Positions 7,529 to 16,200 of a stretch of DNA of 64,000 bases are shown here, one piece after another (the stretch's first letter is position 1; every line of letters begins with the position of its first letter). The position numbers and the translations under genes were made by a program. The DNA is from Flavobacteriales bacterium (lineage in GTDB: Bacteria > Bacteroidota > Bacteroidia > Flavobacteriales_F > PHOS-HE28): contig JAEUSY010000030.1 of the NCBI GenBank assembly GCA_016788295.1, positions 62,001-126,000 on the forward strand. Direction: 5' to 3'. The notes below the pieces were generated by a model. It did not search any database. It was given only the letters and a program-made list of their open reading frames with translations, and was not told the DNA's origin.

Positions 7529-9237
7529 GGATATCGCGCATACAGATCGACAACTTCAGATCGGTTCGCCAGCTTGACTTGGAGGTGCCCGAGGTCCTAT
7601 GCTTAGTAGGTCCGAACAATGCTGGCAAAAGCAACATTCTCCAAGCTCTTCATCGTGTTCTCGGCGGTGGATGGCTCAGCGTGAACTCCTTTGAGGAGTC
7701 GGATGTATACGCGCACAAGACGGATTCAGATATCTCGATCAAGGTCTCTTTCGAACCCGCCATACCCTATAGGAAGCTGAAGGATGCTCCTACCGTAGAT
7801 GTGCGAACCCTTTCATTCGATTACACCCGGTATAAGGTTGGGGCCGATAAAGGAACACGTCGCTTCGAGCAGAAGTGCCTTGGGGATGACGGTGAGTCAC
7901 CCACGGTATGGGCAGGCGTGCCCAAGAAAGGCGTGCCGCCAAAGTTTGAAAGACTGGTGAACATCCCGGCAGAAGTGCGCGATGGTGTCCCGCTGATCTA
8001 CATAGGCACCAATCGTTCGCTCAAGGATCACTTGCCGGGTGCGCGCTTTTCGATGCTTCGACAGCTGTTCACCGACATCGACAAGGAACTGAGCGACCCA
8101 GGGCAGACTGTCAAGGTTCGGAAAGCCGATGGGACGGAACACGATGTACAACGTTTGGAGCGCTTCCGACAGTTGATGGAGCATGCGGTCAAACTCTTGC
8201 GGACGAAGTCTTTCGATGATCTAGAGACTTCGATAAAGCAGAATGCGCTCAGGCAATTGGGGCTTGACCCGATACTTGACGCTGACAAGCTCGACCTCTT
8301 CTTCTCTCCCTTTAGCACCATGGACTTTTACAAGTCTTTGGATCTGCGGGTACGTGAATGCGACTATTCTGTGAGCGCAACGGAACTTGGTGAGGGCATT
8401 CAGAACGCCTTGGTTCTATCGATCCTACAGGCCTTTGAGGAGCGGAGAAAGAAGGGAGCGATCCTATTGATTGAAGAACCCGAGATGTTCTTGCATCCAC
8501 AAATGCAACGGTCACTGTACAAGACCATTCGGGAGATCGCATTGACGAATCAGGTCATCTATACTACTCACTCGCCGCATTTTGTGTCGGTCCCCAACTA
8601 TCACGAGGTCGCGTTGGTGCGAAAGGAAAGCGATGGTACCGCTGTTCGAAAGTCCGACTTGCCAACCAATGACAAGTTCAAGGAGAAGCTCATCAAGGAA
8701 CTCGACCCCGAAAGGAATGAACTCTTCTTCGCCAAGCGACTCTTACTGGTCGAAGGAGACACGGAGAAACTTGTCCTTCCGGAGTATGCCAAGCAACTCG
8801 GGCTTGACCTGGACCGTGAGGGCGCAACCATCGTTGAAGTTGGAGGGAAGCGTAACCTACCTGACTTCGCGAGCATTGCCATTTCATTCGGCATCCCCAC
8901 GGGCATTGTCTATGACGAGGACGCCGGCGACTTCGACAACAAGCGGGAAGAGGAGAAGGAGTTCAACAAGGCCTTGGACGGACTAGCACGTCAAGATGGA
9001 ACCGTACAGGTTTGGTGCTTCAAGAAGAAATACGAGGACCATTTGAGGGCAGCACTTACAGAGCCTGTCTACCAGAAGCTCTGCCAGAAGTTCGCCCAAA
9101 CCGGCAAGCCAACGAAGGCGCGTTTGATCGCCATGGAACCAGGTCTGACGATTCCAGAACCAGTGCCCGCCATACTGCGCTGGCTTGCTGGCAAGAGCCC
9201 CGCCGGACACGCTTCAACTACAACCTCTACAGCATGA
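7525..9237 (+). CDS. OLD-family ATPase with TOPRIM nuclease domain
   Basis: 570 aa. The N-terminal ABC-type ATPase has Walker A GPNNAGKS at residues 29-36, Walker B LLIEEPEMFLHP at about 313, and the H-loop TTHSPHFV. A TOPRIM domain follows, with LLVEGDTEKLVLP at about residues 406-418 (catalytic Glu) and the acidic YDEDAGD at about 463. This architecture is that of OLD nucleases such as P2 Old and GajA. No UvrD-like GajB helicase is nearby, so a Gabija system is not supported; a class 1 OLD is the better fit. The start overlaps the hsdS stop (ATGA) and its own stop overlaps the next small gene the same way, so it is firmly part of the hsd operon. Confidence 0.88.
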   Translation: MRISRIQIDNFRSVRQLDLEVPEVLCLVGPNNAGKSNILQALHRVLGGGWLSVNSFEESDVYAHKTDSDISIKVSFEPAIPYRKLKDAPTVDVRTLSFDYTRYKVGADKGTRRFEQKCLGDDGESPTVWAGVPKKGVPPKFERLVNIPAEVRDGVPLIYIGTNRSLKDHLPGARFSMLRQLFTDIDKELSDPGQTVKVRKADGTEHDVQRLERFRQLMEHAVKLLRTKSFDDLETSIKQNALRQLGLDPILDADKLDLFFSPFSTMDFYKSLDLRVRECDYSVSATELGEGIQNALVLSILQAFEERRKKGAILLIEEPEMFLHPQMQRSLYKTIREIALTNQVIYTTHSPHFVSVPNYHEVALVRKESDGTAVRKSDLPTNDKFKEKLIKELDPERNELFFAKRLLLVEGDTEKLVLPEYAKQLGLDLDREGATIVEVGGKRNLPDFASIAISFGIPTGIVYDEDAGDFDNKREEEKEFNKALDGLARQDGTVQVWCFKKKYEDHLRAALTEPVYQKLCQKFAQTGKPTKARLIAMEPGLTIPEPVPAILRWLAGKSPAGHASTTTSTA

Positions 9238-9497
9238 TTGAAATCCGAACCAAGCTCTTGAGCAAGCCGAGCGGCGCGAATATTGGAGATTCCATCACGG
9301 TAGCGGCCGCGAACGCAGCCACTGAAGGAATGGCCGACTCGATCAAGAAACATGTGCGCGACAAGTCATGCGCTCAGCATAAGCCTGGGCGGGGGACCAT
9401 CACGTTGATCGCGGACAAGCAGAAGATGTTCACGGTGCAGAAGTCTGGCTTCTGCTGCAAGGACTTCGAGAACAGCATTGTGATCGAAACAAAGTGA
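9234..9497 (+). CDS. 87-aa hypothetical protein coupled to the OLD nuclease gene
   Basis: Starts at the ATG overlapping the OLD stop codon (ATGA). The protein is small and basic, begins MIEIRTKLLSKPSG, contains an Ala-rich stretch (ITVAAANAATEGMA) and has three Cys residues (KSCAQH and GFCCKDF). There is no signal peptide, membrane segment or recognised domain. Tight coupling implies it acts with, or controls, the OLD-type nuclease. It could also be the first gene of the following TIR/ThsA group, which starts 33 bp later. Function unknown. Confidence 0.65.
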   Translation: MIEIRTKLLSKPSGANIGDSITVAAANAATEGMADSIKKHVRDKSCAQHKPGRGTITLIADKQKMFTVQKSGFCCKDFENSIVIETK

Positions 9498-9530
9498 GCA
9501 CGGGGTTAATGCACGAAGCGTGAGTATCAG

Positions 9531-10178
9531 ATGGCGAAGTATGAACCATATGACGATTGGGAGCCGGTCTCCATCTTCCTAAGTCACGAAGCGAAGTATG
9601 GCCCGCAGATCATGGCCCTGAAGGAGGAGCTTGAGTACTACGGTACTTCATGCTTTGTGGCGCACGAGGACATAGCACCTTCACGGGTCTGGCTGAAGGA
9701 GATCAATCGGTCCATCAAGGAATGTGATGCGCTTGTGGCCTTGCTCACTCCTGACTTTCACCAGAGCCTTTGGACAGATCAAGAGATCGGGATCGCCTTG
9801 GGCCGAAAGAAGCCAGTCATTCCCGTAAGCCTGGGTACCATACCTTATGGCTTCATGGGTGACATACAAGCTTTGAAGGGTGACCTGAACCACCCCAGGG
9901 AGCTTGCGGAAGCCATTGTGCGCGTTCTACTGGAGCATGATGTTACGTGCGCCAGTATGCAGCAAGCACTCGTTGATGCACATTACAACGCGTCAAGCTT
10001 CATGACATCGCGAAGGACGTCAAAGGTGCTTTCGTCGCTTGATGAGATTACACAGGAGCAATACGATCTGCTGTATGACGCCAACGAAGGGAATGACCAA
10101 GTGTATGACGCCGGTGGCGTCTACGACAGCATGGAAGAGTTCTTGGAGAATGTTGAAATCGTAGAGGTAGAGGAGTAG
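9531..10178 (+). CDS. thsB: TIR-domain protein, candidate Thoeris ThsB (first of four)
   Basis: 215 aa. Residues 11-100 form a TIR fold: VSIFLSHEA in the first strand, SCFVAHEDIAPSRVW in the BB-loop region, CDALVALLTPDF, and WTDQEIGIALG carrying the expected catalytic Glu85. The C-terminal 100 residues are acidic and not recognised. In type I Thoeris, TIR proteins sense infection and convert NAD+ to a cyclic ADP-ribose signal that activates ThsA. This gene is the only TIR gene upstream of thsA (53-bp gap). It belongs to a different TIR subgroup from the two tandem copies downstream. Confidence 0.85.
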   Translation: MAKYEPYDDWEPVSIFLSHEAKYGPQIMALKEELEYYGTSCFVAHEDIAPSRVWLKEINRSIKECDALVALLTPDFHQSLWTDQEIGIALGRKKPVIPVSLGTIPYGFMGDIQALKGDLNHPRELAEAIVRVLLEHDVTCASMQQALVDAHYNASSFMTSRRTSKVLSSLDEITQEQYDLLYDANEGNDQVYDAGGVYDSMEEFLENVEIVEVEE

Positions 10179-10231
10179 CAACCCTCATGGCGTGAATCAC
10201 GAGTGCGCGGACCAATTCCAATCCCCATCAA

Positions 10232-11680
10232 ATGACAATGCGTGAAGACATAGACTCGGGAACGTTCATCCGGGATTATCTCAAGGCCCTACACAGTAAG
10301 AACGCGGCAGCATTCATTGGTGCTGGCTTATCCATCCCAGCTGGCTATTTGGATTGGAAAGGGCTGCTCGATGATGCGATCAAAGACCTACGCCTTGATC
10401 CGGACAAAGAGCAGGATCTCGTGACCGTCGCCCAGTACTACATAAACCAAACGGGAAGCAAGACAGGGTTGACGCAGAGAATCGTGAGCGAGTTCAAACG
10501 CTATGGTTCACCTCAGAGAAGCCACCTCATCCTTGCTGAGCTTCCCCTTCAGGTCTATTGGACAACCAACTACGACCAACTGATAGAGCAAGCTCTCAGG
10601 CAGGTGAAGAAGACTCCTGATGTTAAGTACAATGCCAAACAACTACGGGTCACGAGCCCTGATAGAGACGTGACGGTTTATAAGATGCATGGTGATGTTG
10701 ACCTAGCGGAGGACGCTGTGATAAGTAAGGATGACTATGAGCGCTACCCCCGGAAAATGGAGGCCTTCGTTCAGGCCTTGAGTGGAGACTTCATTGAGCG
10801 CACCTTCCTTTTTCTGGGGTTGAGCTTCACCGATCCCAATATCGACTACATCCTTGGCCGGATCCGCTCAGGACACACCGGCGATCCTCGGCAGCACTAT
10901 TGCATAATGAAGAGGGTTGCCAAGGAACCGGGCCAAGCCGCTGGTACTTTGAACTATGACGAGCTCCGGCAACAGTACTTCATCAAAGACCTGAAGCGGT
11001 TCGGCATTCTAACTGTGCTCGTTGACACGTACCCGGAAATAACATCATTACTAGAGAAGGTTGCCACACAGTATAAACGAACGTCTGTGTTCATTTCAGG
11101 AGCCGCTCATGAGTATGGTGCTTGGACTCGGGACAACGCCCTTCAGTTCACACATGACCTGAGCTACGCTCTGGCCACGGCCCGCAATCGGATCATCACA
11201 GGGTTCGGCGTTGAGATCGGCAGTGCGGTGATCAACGGCACCTTGGCCTATTTGGACAACGCCGGCAAAACCGTTACAGATGAAGATCTGGTCATGCGCC
11301 CATTCCCCCAGGTCATAACCGGCGGCATTGATCGCGCCGCAAAATGGACAGCCTACAGAAAGGCCATGTTGGCGTATGCAGGAATCGCAGTCTTCATTTT
11401 CGGCAACAAGCTTGAAGGGGGAACGACAGTCCTGTCGAATGGTGTTGACGAGGAGTTCACCATAAGCAGTGCCCAAGGCATTAAACCTATAGCGGTTGGC
11501 GCAACTGGCTTTATGGCCGAAGAAATATGGAAGAAAGTGCAAGGGGACTGGGACACCTATTTTCCTGGAGCATCGCCTGCGTTCAAAACTGACTACGCAA
11601 TTCTAGGGGACAAGTCAAAGACCCCAGCCGAACTCATTCAAGCCGTGATGCGCTTGGTCAAGGAACTTCAGAAGAACTGA
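10232..11680 (+). CDS. thsA: Thoeris effector ThsA: SIR2 NADase fused to SLOG domain
   Basis: 482 aa, close to the size of known type I ThsA. Residues 22-275 are a SIR2-like NADase: AAFIGAGLSIPAG in the Rossmann start, TTNYDQ with Asn113 and YKMHGDV with His153, which correspond to the catalytic Asn/His pair of characterised ThsA. Residues 284-482 are the SLOG signal-binding domain (VFISGAAHEYGAW, ITGFGVEIGSAVI, VFIFGN). On binding the cyclic ADP-ribose made by the TIR proteins, such effectors tetramerise or open and deplete NAD+, stopping phage growth. It is followed after 2 bp by a second TIR gene. There is no transmembrane or macro domain, so this is type I rather than type II Thoeris. Confidence 0.93.
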   Translation: MTMREDIDSGTFIRDYLKALHSKNAAAFIGAGLSIPAGYLDWKGLLDDAIKDLRLDPDKEQDLVTVAQYYINQTGSKTGLTQRIVSEFKRYGSPQRSHLILAELPLQVYWTTNYDQLIEQALRQVKKTPDVKYNAKQLRVTSPDRDVTVYKMHGDVDLAEDAVISKDDYERYPRKMEAFVQALSGDFIERTFLFLGLSFTDPNIDYILGRIRSGHTGDPRQHYCIMKRVAKEPGQAAGTLNYDELRQQYFIKDLKRFGILTVLVDTYPEITSLLEKVATQYKRTSVFISGAAHEYGAWTRDNALQFTHDLSYALATARNRIITGFGVEIGSAVINGTLAYLDNAGKTVTDEDLVMRPFPQVITGGIDRAAKWTAYRKAMLAYAGIAVFIFGNKLEGGTTVLSNGVDEEFTISSAQGIKPIAVGATGFMAEEIWKKVQGDWDTYFPGASPAFKTDYAILGDKSKTPAELIQAVMRLVKELQKN

Positions 11681-11682
11681 AC

Positions 11683-12195
11683 ATGGCAATCAAGCAGTCG
11701 GAAATCCTGGCATTCTCAAATCGGGCCTCCACACCTTCTGCCTCGTTGCTTTGGGAGGCGAAGCGACAAGGAAGGCAAACGGCCTTTCTATGCCACAGTC
11801 ACAAAGACAGGGAGCTTGCGAAATGCGTGCAGGCCTTCTTGGCCTCGGTTGGTTTTGACCTGTACATCGACTGGGAGGATGCGAACATGCCCAACCACCC
11901 GAATCAAGAGACGGCAGCGCGCATTCAATCAAAGATTGAGGAACTGCATTGGTTCCTTTACCTGGCTACCGAGAACTCAGCGCCCAGCCGCTGGTGTCCT
12001 TGGGAAATTGGGTACGCTGATGGAGTAAAGCCTACCGAACGCATTCTCATTCTGCCGACCGAAAAGAACTACACGACCTATGGTGCGGAATACCTCGGCC
12101 TATATCGGCACATCGACGCCCGTTCTGTAGGCGTGCCAGTCGTAGTTCGAAATTTGGATGGCACCATCACGGAGATGAAGTCAATGCGAGTTTGA
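11683..12195 (+). CDS. thsB: TIR-domain protein, candidate Thoeris ThsB (second)
   Basis: 170 aa. After about 30 N-terminal residues comes a TIR domain: TAFLCHSHKDRELA, GFDLYIDWEDANMP, WFLYLATENSAPSRWCPWEIGYADG with the putative catalytic Glu108. It starts 2 bp after the thsA stop, so co-translation is likely. The sequence differs clearly from the first TIR gene and from the two that follow; having several sequence-divergent ThsB proteins around one ThsA is a known Thoeris arrangement, thought to widen the range of phage triggers. Confidence 0.86.
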   Translation: MAIKQSEILAFSNRASTPSASLLWEAKRQGRQTAFLCHSHKDRELAKCVQAFLASVGFDLYIDWEDANMPNHPNQETAARIQSKIEELHWFLYLATENSAPSRWCPWEIGYADGVKPTERILILPTEKNYTTYGAEYLGLYRHIDARSVGVPVVVRNLDGTITEMKSMRV

Positions 12196-12209
12196 CTTTG
12201 TATGGACCA

Positions 12210-12707
12210 ATGGCCAGACGAGTATTTTACAGCTTCCATTACAAGGCGGACAACTGGAGAGCGTCGCAGGTGAGAAACATGGGTGTAGTATCAGGAAACC
12301 GACCAGCTACCGACAATGACTGGGAAGCCGTCAAGCGCGGAGGTGACCCTGCTATCGAACGATGGATTCGAACTCAATTGCACGGTAAGTCCTGCACGGT
12401 TGTGCTGATTGGGGAAAAGACGGCGGGTAGGAAGTGGATCACGTTCGAGATAAAGGAGAGCTGGAGACAAGGCATGGGAGTCCTCGGCATTCACGTTCAC
12501 AAGCTCAAGGATCGACTCGGCCGAACGGGTTCTGAAGGCTCAAGTCCCTTTACCGGGTTGAGCGTTGACGGCGTTAACCTGTCTTCGGTGCTGCCTACGC
12601 ATGACCCGGCTTGGTTCCTTGGTAGCAGTACCGACGCTTATCGCACAATTGCTGCGCGACTACCGAATTGGATCGAAGAGGCCATTCGGATCCGATCCGA
12701 ACACTGA
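12210..12707 (+). CDS. thsB: TIR-like (DUF1863-type) protein, candidate Thoeris ThsB (third)
   Basis: 165 aa from the ATG at 12210, 14 bp after the previous stop; a TTG 18 bp upstream would overlap that stop but reads through unconserved residues. Features are RVFYSFHYKADNWRASQVRN at the N-terminus, GKSCTVVLIGEKTAGRKWI, and FEIKESW with putative catalytic Glu80. This is the TIR subgroup of the founding B. cereus ThsB. It is a close paralogue of the next gene: 57 of the first 101 positions match in a hand alignment without gaps. Confidence 0.87.
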   Translation: MARRVFYSFHYKADNWRASQVRNMGVVSGNRPATDNDWEAVKRGGDPAIERWIRTQLHGKSCTVVLIGEKTAGRKWITFEIKESWRQGMGVLGIHVHKLKDRLGRTGSEGSSPFTGLSVDGVNLSSVLPTHDPAWFLGSSTDAYRTIAARLPNWIEEAIRIRSEH

Positions 12708-12730
12708 AAAACCACCAATAAGTACCCATC

Positions 12731-13240
12731 ATGGCAAAGCGCAAGGTTTTCTACAGCTTCCATTTCGCCAACGACTTCTGGCGGACACAACAAGTTCGGA
12801 ACATCGGTGTCATCGAAGGTGATGCACCTGTTTCTAAGAACGACTGGGAAGAAGTCAAGAAGAAGGGGGACGCCAACATTGAGAAGTGGATTGAAGATCA
12901 CTTAAGTGGCAAGTCATGTTTGGTTGTGCTCATCGGCAGCGAAACTGCCAGCAGGAGGTGGATCAAGCATGAGATCAAGAGAGCGTGGTCATTGGGGAAG
13001 GGAGTTGTGGGCGTTCGCATCCATAATCTCAAGGATCAGGATAGCAAACAGAGTACGGCAGGCAGTAATCCCTTCTCCACATTCACGCTGTGCGATGGCA
13101 AGGTTCAGATGGATAGTGTGGTTGACGTCTACAACCCACCATACTCAACAAGCACGGACGTTTACAACTACATCGCGAACAACATCGAGACCTGGATCGA
13201 GAATGCGATCAAGACTCGGAATGACTTCAAGTGTCCTTAG
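12731..13240 (+). CDS. thsB: TIR-like (DUF1863-type) protein, candidate Thoeris ThsB (fourth)
   Basis: 169 aa, paralogous to the preceding gene (KVFYSFHFANDFWRTQQVRN, GKSCLVVLIGSETASRRWI, HEIKRAW with putative catalytic Glu81). The gap to the third copy is 23 bp. Its stop lies 26 bp before the chosen hsdR start, and an alternative GTG start for hsdR overlaps it. Divergence between the copies is spread along the whole protein, so this is an old duplication or two separate acquisitions rather than a recent copy. Confidence 0.87.
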   Translation: MAKRKVFYSFHFANDFWRTQQVRNIGVIEGDAPVSKNDWEEVKKKGDANIEKWIEDHLSGKSCLVVLIGSETASRRWIKHEIKRAWSLGKGVVGVRIHNLKDQDSKQSTAGSNPFSTFTLCDGKVQMDSVVDVYNPPYSTSTDVYNYIANNIETWIENAIKTRNDFKCP

Positions 13241-13266
13241 GAGGGGCCGTTACCTTGCCTTTCCGC

Positions 13267-16200
13267 ATGATCACCGAATCCCAGCTCGAGCAACTCGCCC
13301 TCTCCTGGTTCCAGGAGGTCGGCTGGGCGCATGCCGCTGGACCGGACATCGCCCCAGATGGCCCGGTACCCGAGCGCACGAGCTACAACGAGGTGGTGCT
13401 GCGCGAGCGCTTGCGTGAAGCCTTGGAACGCCTGAATCCACAACTGCCGTCCGAGGCCATCGCGAAGGCCCTGCACGCAGCCACCACGGTGAACGAGCCC
13501 ACCTTGGTGAAGCGCAACCAGGCCTTCCACCGCCTGCTGCTGGATGGCGTGCCGGTGGATTGGCGCGAGGGTCGGGATCCCGGCTCAGGGCCGGGATACG
13601 ACCACGCGCGACTGCTAGACTTCCAAAACCCGGACAACAACGACTTCCTGATCGTTGACCAGTTCACCATCACGGGAACGAAGCAGCCGAGAAGGCCCGA
13701 CCTCATCGCCTTCGTGAACGGCCTGCCGCTGGCGGTGATCGAGCTGAAGAACCCGGTGGACGAGGACGCCGACGTGTGGCATGCTTACCACCAGCTCGCC
13801 ACCTACAAGGAGCAGATCGACCCGCTCTTCACCAGCAACGTCGCGCTGGTGGTGAGCGATGGGTTCAACGCGCGCATCGGCAGCCTCAACGCCACGCCCG
13901 AGTGGTACATGCCCTGGCGCGTGGTGAAGCACGAGGACGATAAGCCCAGCGTGGAGTTCGAGCTGGAAACGCTGGTACGCGGCTTCTTCGACCGCGCGCT
14001 GCTGCTGGACTACCTGCGCTACTTCATCCTCTTCGAGAAGGACGGCGACCGGCTGATCAAGAAGATCGCGGGCTACCATCAGTTCCACGGGGTGCGCGAG
14101 GCGGTGAAGGCCACGCTGATCGCCAGTCGGGCACCGGATAAGGGCATCGTTGCAGAGCCGCGCGCCACCTACGGCCGCGAAGTGGAACCAGGCAGCCGCA
14201 AGGCCGGGGTTTTCTGGCACACCCAGGGCAGCGGCAAGAGCATCAGCATGGCCTGCTACGCGGGCAAGCTGTTGCAGCAGCCCGAGATGCAGAACCCCAC
14301 CCTGGTGGTGGTCACCGACCGCAACGACCTGGATGGCCAGCTCTTCCAGCAGTTCAGCAACGCGCAGGACCTGCTGAAGCAACAGCCCGTGCAAGTGGAG
14401 AGCCGCGACGAGCTGCGCGAGAAACTGGCGGCCGTGCAGAGCGGAGGCATCTTCTTCACCACGGTGCAGAAGTTCGGCCTGCAGGAGGGTGAGGGCGCGC
14501 ACCCCGTGCTGTGCGAGCGCAGCAACGTGGTGGTGATCAGCGACGAGGCGCACCGCAGCCAGTACGGCCAGAAGGGCCGCCTGAACACAAAGACCGGCGA
14601 GTACGTCTTCGGCTTTTCCAAGTACATGCGCGATGCGCTGCCTAACGCCAGTTTCATCGGCTTCACGGGCACGCCCATCAGCACCAAGGACAAGGACACG
14701 CGCCGCGTCTTCGGTGATTACGTGAGCATCTACGACATCCAGGATGCCGTGGACGACAAGGCCACCGTGCCCATCCTCTACGAGAGCCGCCTGGCCAAGC
14801 TGGACGTGAACGCCGCGCAGATCGAGCAGCTGAACAAGGAGGTGGATGAGGTGGTGGAGGACGAGGAGAGCGTGCTGCTGCGCGAGAAGACCAAGAGCAA
14901 GTGGGCCGAGCTGGCGAAGCTGGTCGGGGCCAAGCCTCGCCTGGAACAGGTCGCGGCCGACCTCGTGAAGCATTTCGAGACGCGCACCGCTGCGTTGGAG
15001 GGCAAGGCCATGATCGTGTGCATGAGCCGCCAGATCTGTGTGGACCTCTTCAACGAGTTGGTGAAGCTGCGTCCGCAATGGGCGGGCACCCTGGAGCCCG
15101 GCAAAGGCTACAGCGCCAGCGATGGTGCCCTGCGCGTGGTGATGACCGGCAACGCCACGGACGAGGCGCAGCTCCAACCGCACCTCTATACCAAGCAACA
15201 GCGCAAGGAGCTGGAGAAGCGCTTCAAGAAGCCGGACGATACGCTGCGCCTGGTTATCGTGCGCGACATGTGGCTCACCGGCTTTGACGTGCCGTGCTGC
15301 CACACCATGTACGTGGACAAACCGATGCACGGTAGCAACCTGATGCAGGCCATCGCCCGTGTGAACCGCGTGTTCGCCGACAAGCCCGGGGGGCTGGTGG
15401 TGGACTACATCGGCATCGCCAGCGATCTGCGCAAGGCGATCAAGGAATACACCGATGCGCAGGGCAAGGGCGATCCCGCCGCGCAGGTGCAGGAAGCCTA
15501 CAAGCAGTTGCTCGGCAAGCTTGGCGTGGTGCGCGAGCTCTTCCGCGGTTTCGACTACAGCGCCTACGCCACCAAGCCCCTACCCCTCCTGGTGCCCGCC
15601 ACCAACCACATCCTGGCTACGGATGAGCGGAAGAAACACTTCCTGGATGAGATGGCGGCCGTGAGCGTGGCCTACTCCTTCTGCAACAACCTGGACGAGG
15701 TGGAACCGCTGAAGAAGGAGATCGCCTTCTTCGAAGCCATCAAGGCGGTGATCATGAAGAACACCGTGGTGGACAAGCGCCTGAGCGAAACGCAGAAGAA
15801 CAGCCTGCTGAAGCACATCCTGGACAATGCCGTGGTGGCCGAGGGTGTCACCGACGTGTTCGCACTGGCGGGGCTGGACAAGCCGAACATCGGCCTACTG
15901 GACGCGAAGTTCCTGGACGACCTGCGCCACCTGCCGCAGAAGAACTTCGCGGTGGAGCTGCTGGCCCGCCTGCTGCGCGACGAGATCAAAGCACGCAGTC
16001 GCAACAATGTGGTCCAAGAACGCACCTACAGCGAGCGCCTGCTGGAAAGCCTGCGCCGCTACCATAACCGTGCGATCGAGAGCGCGCAGGTGATCGAGGA
16101 ACTGATCAACATGGCCAGGGACCTCAAGTCCGCACTGGAGCGCAACGAGCACCTGGGCCTGAACACGGACGAGATCGCCTTCTACGACGCGCTGGCCGCC

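Noticed and set aside
7525-9237. Gabija GajA
   Set aside because: The architecture fits, but there is no UvrD-like GajB gene; a stand-alone class 1 OLD is the safer call.
10232-11680. Ordinary sirtuin deacetylase or pAgo-associated SIR2 protein
   Set aside because: The C-terminal SLOG domain, the length and the adjacent TIR genes point to ThsA; no Argonaute gene is present.
13615-15330. 571-aa open frame antisense to hsdR
   Set aside because: Shadow of a GC-rich gene; composition is Leu/His/Val/Ala-rich with no motif, while the sense strand encodes intact HsdR.
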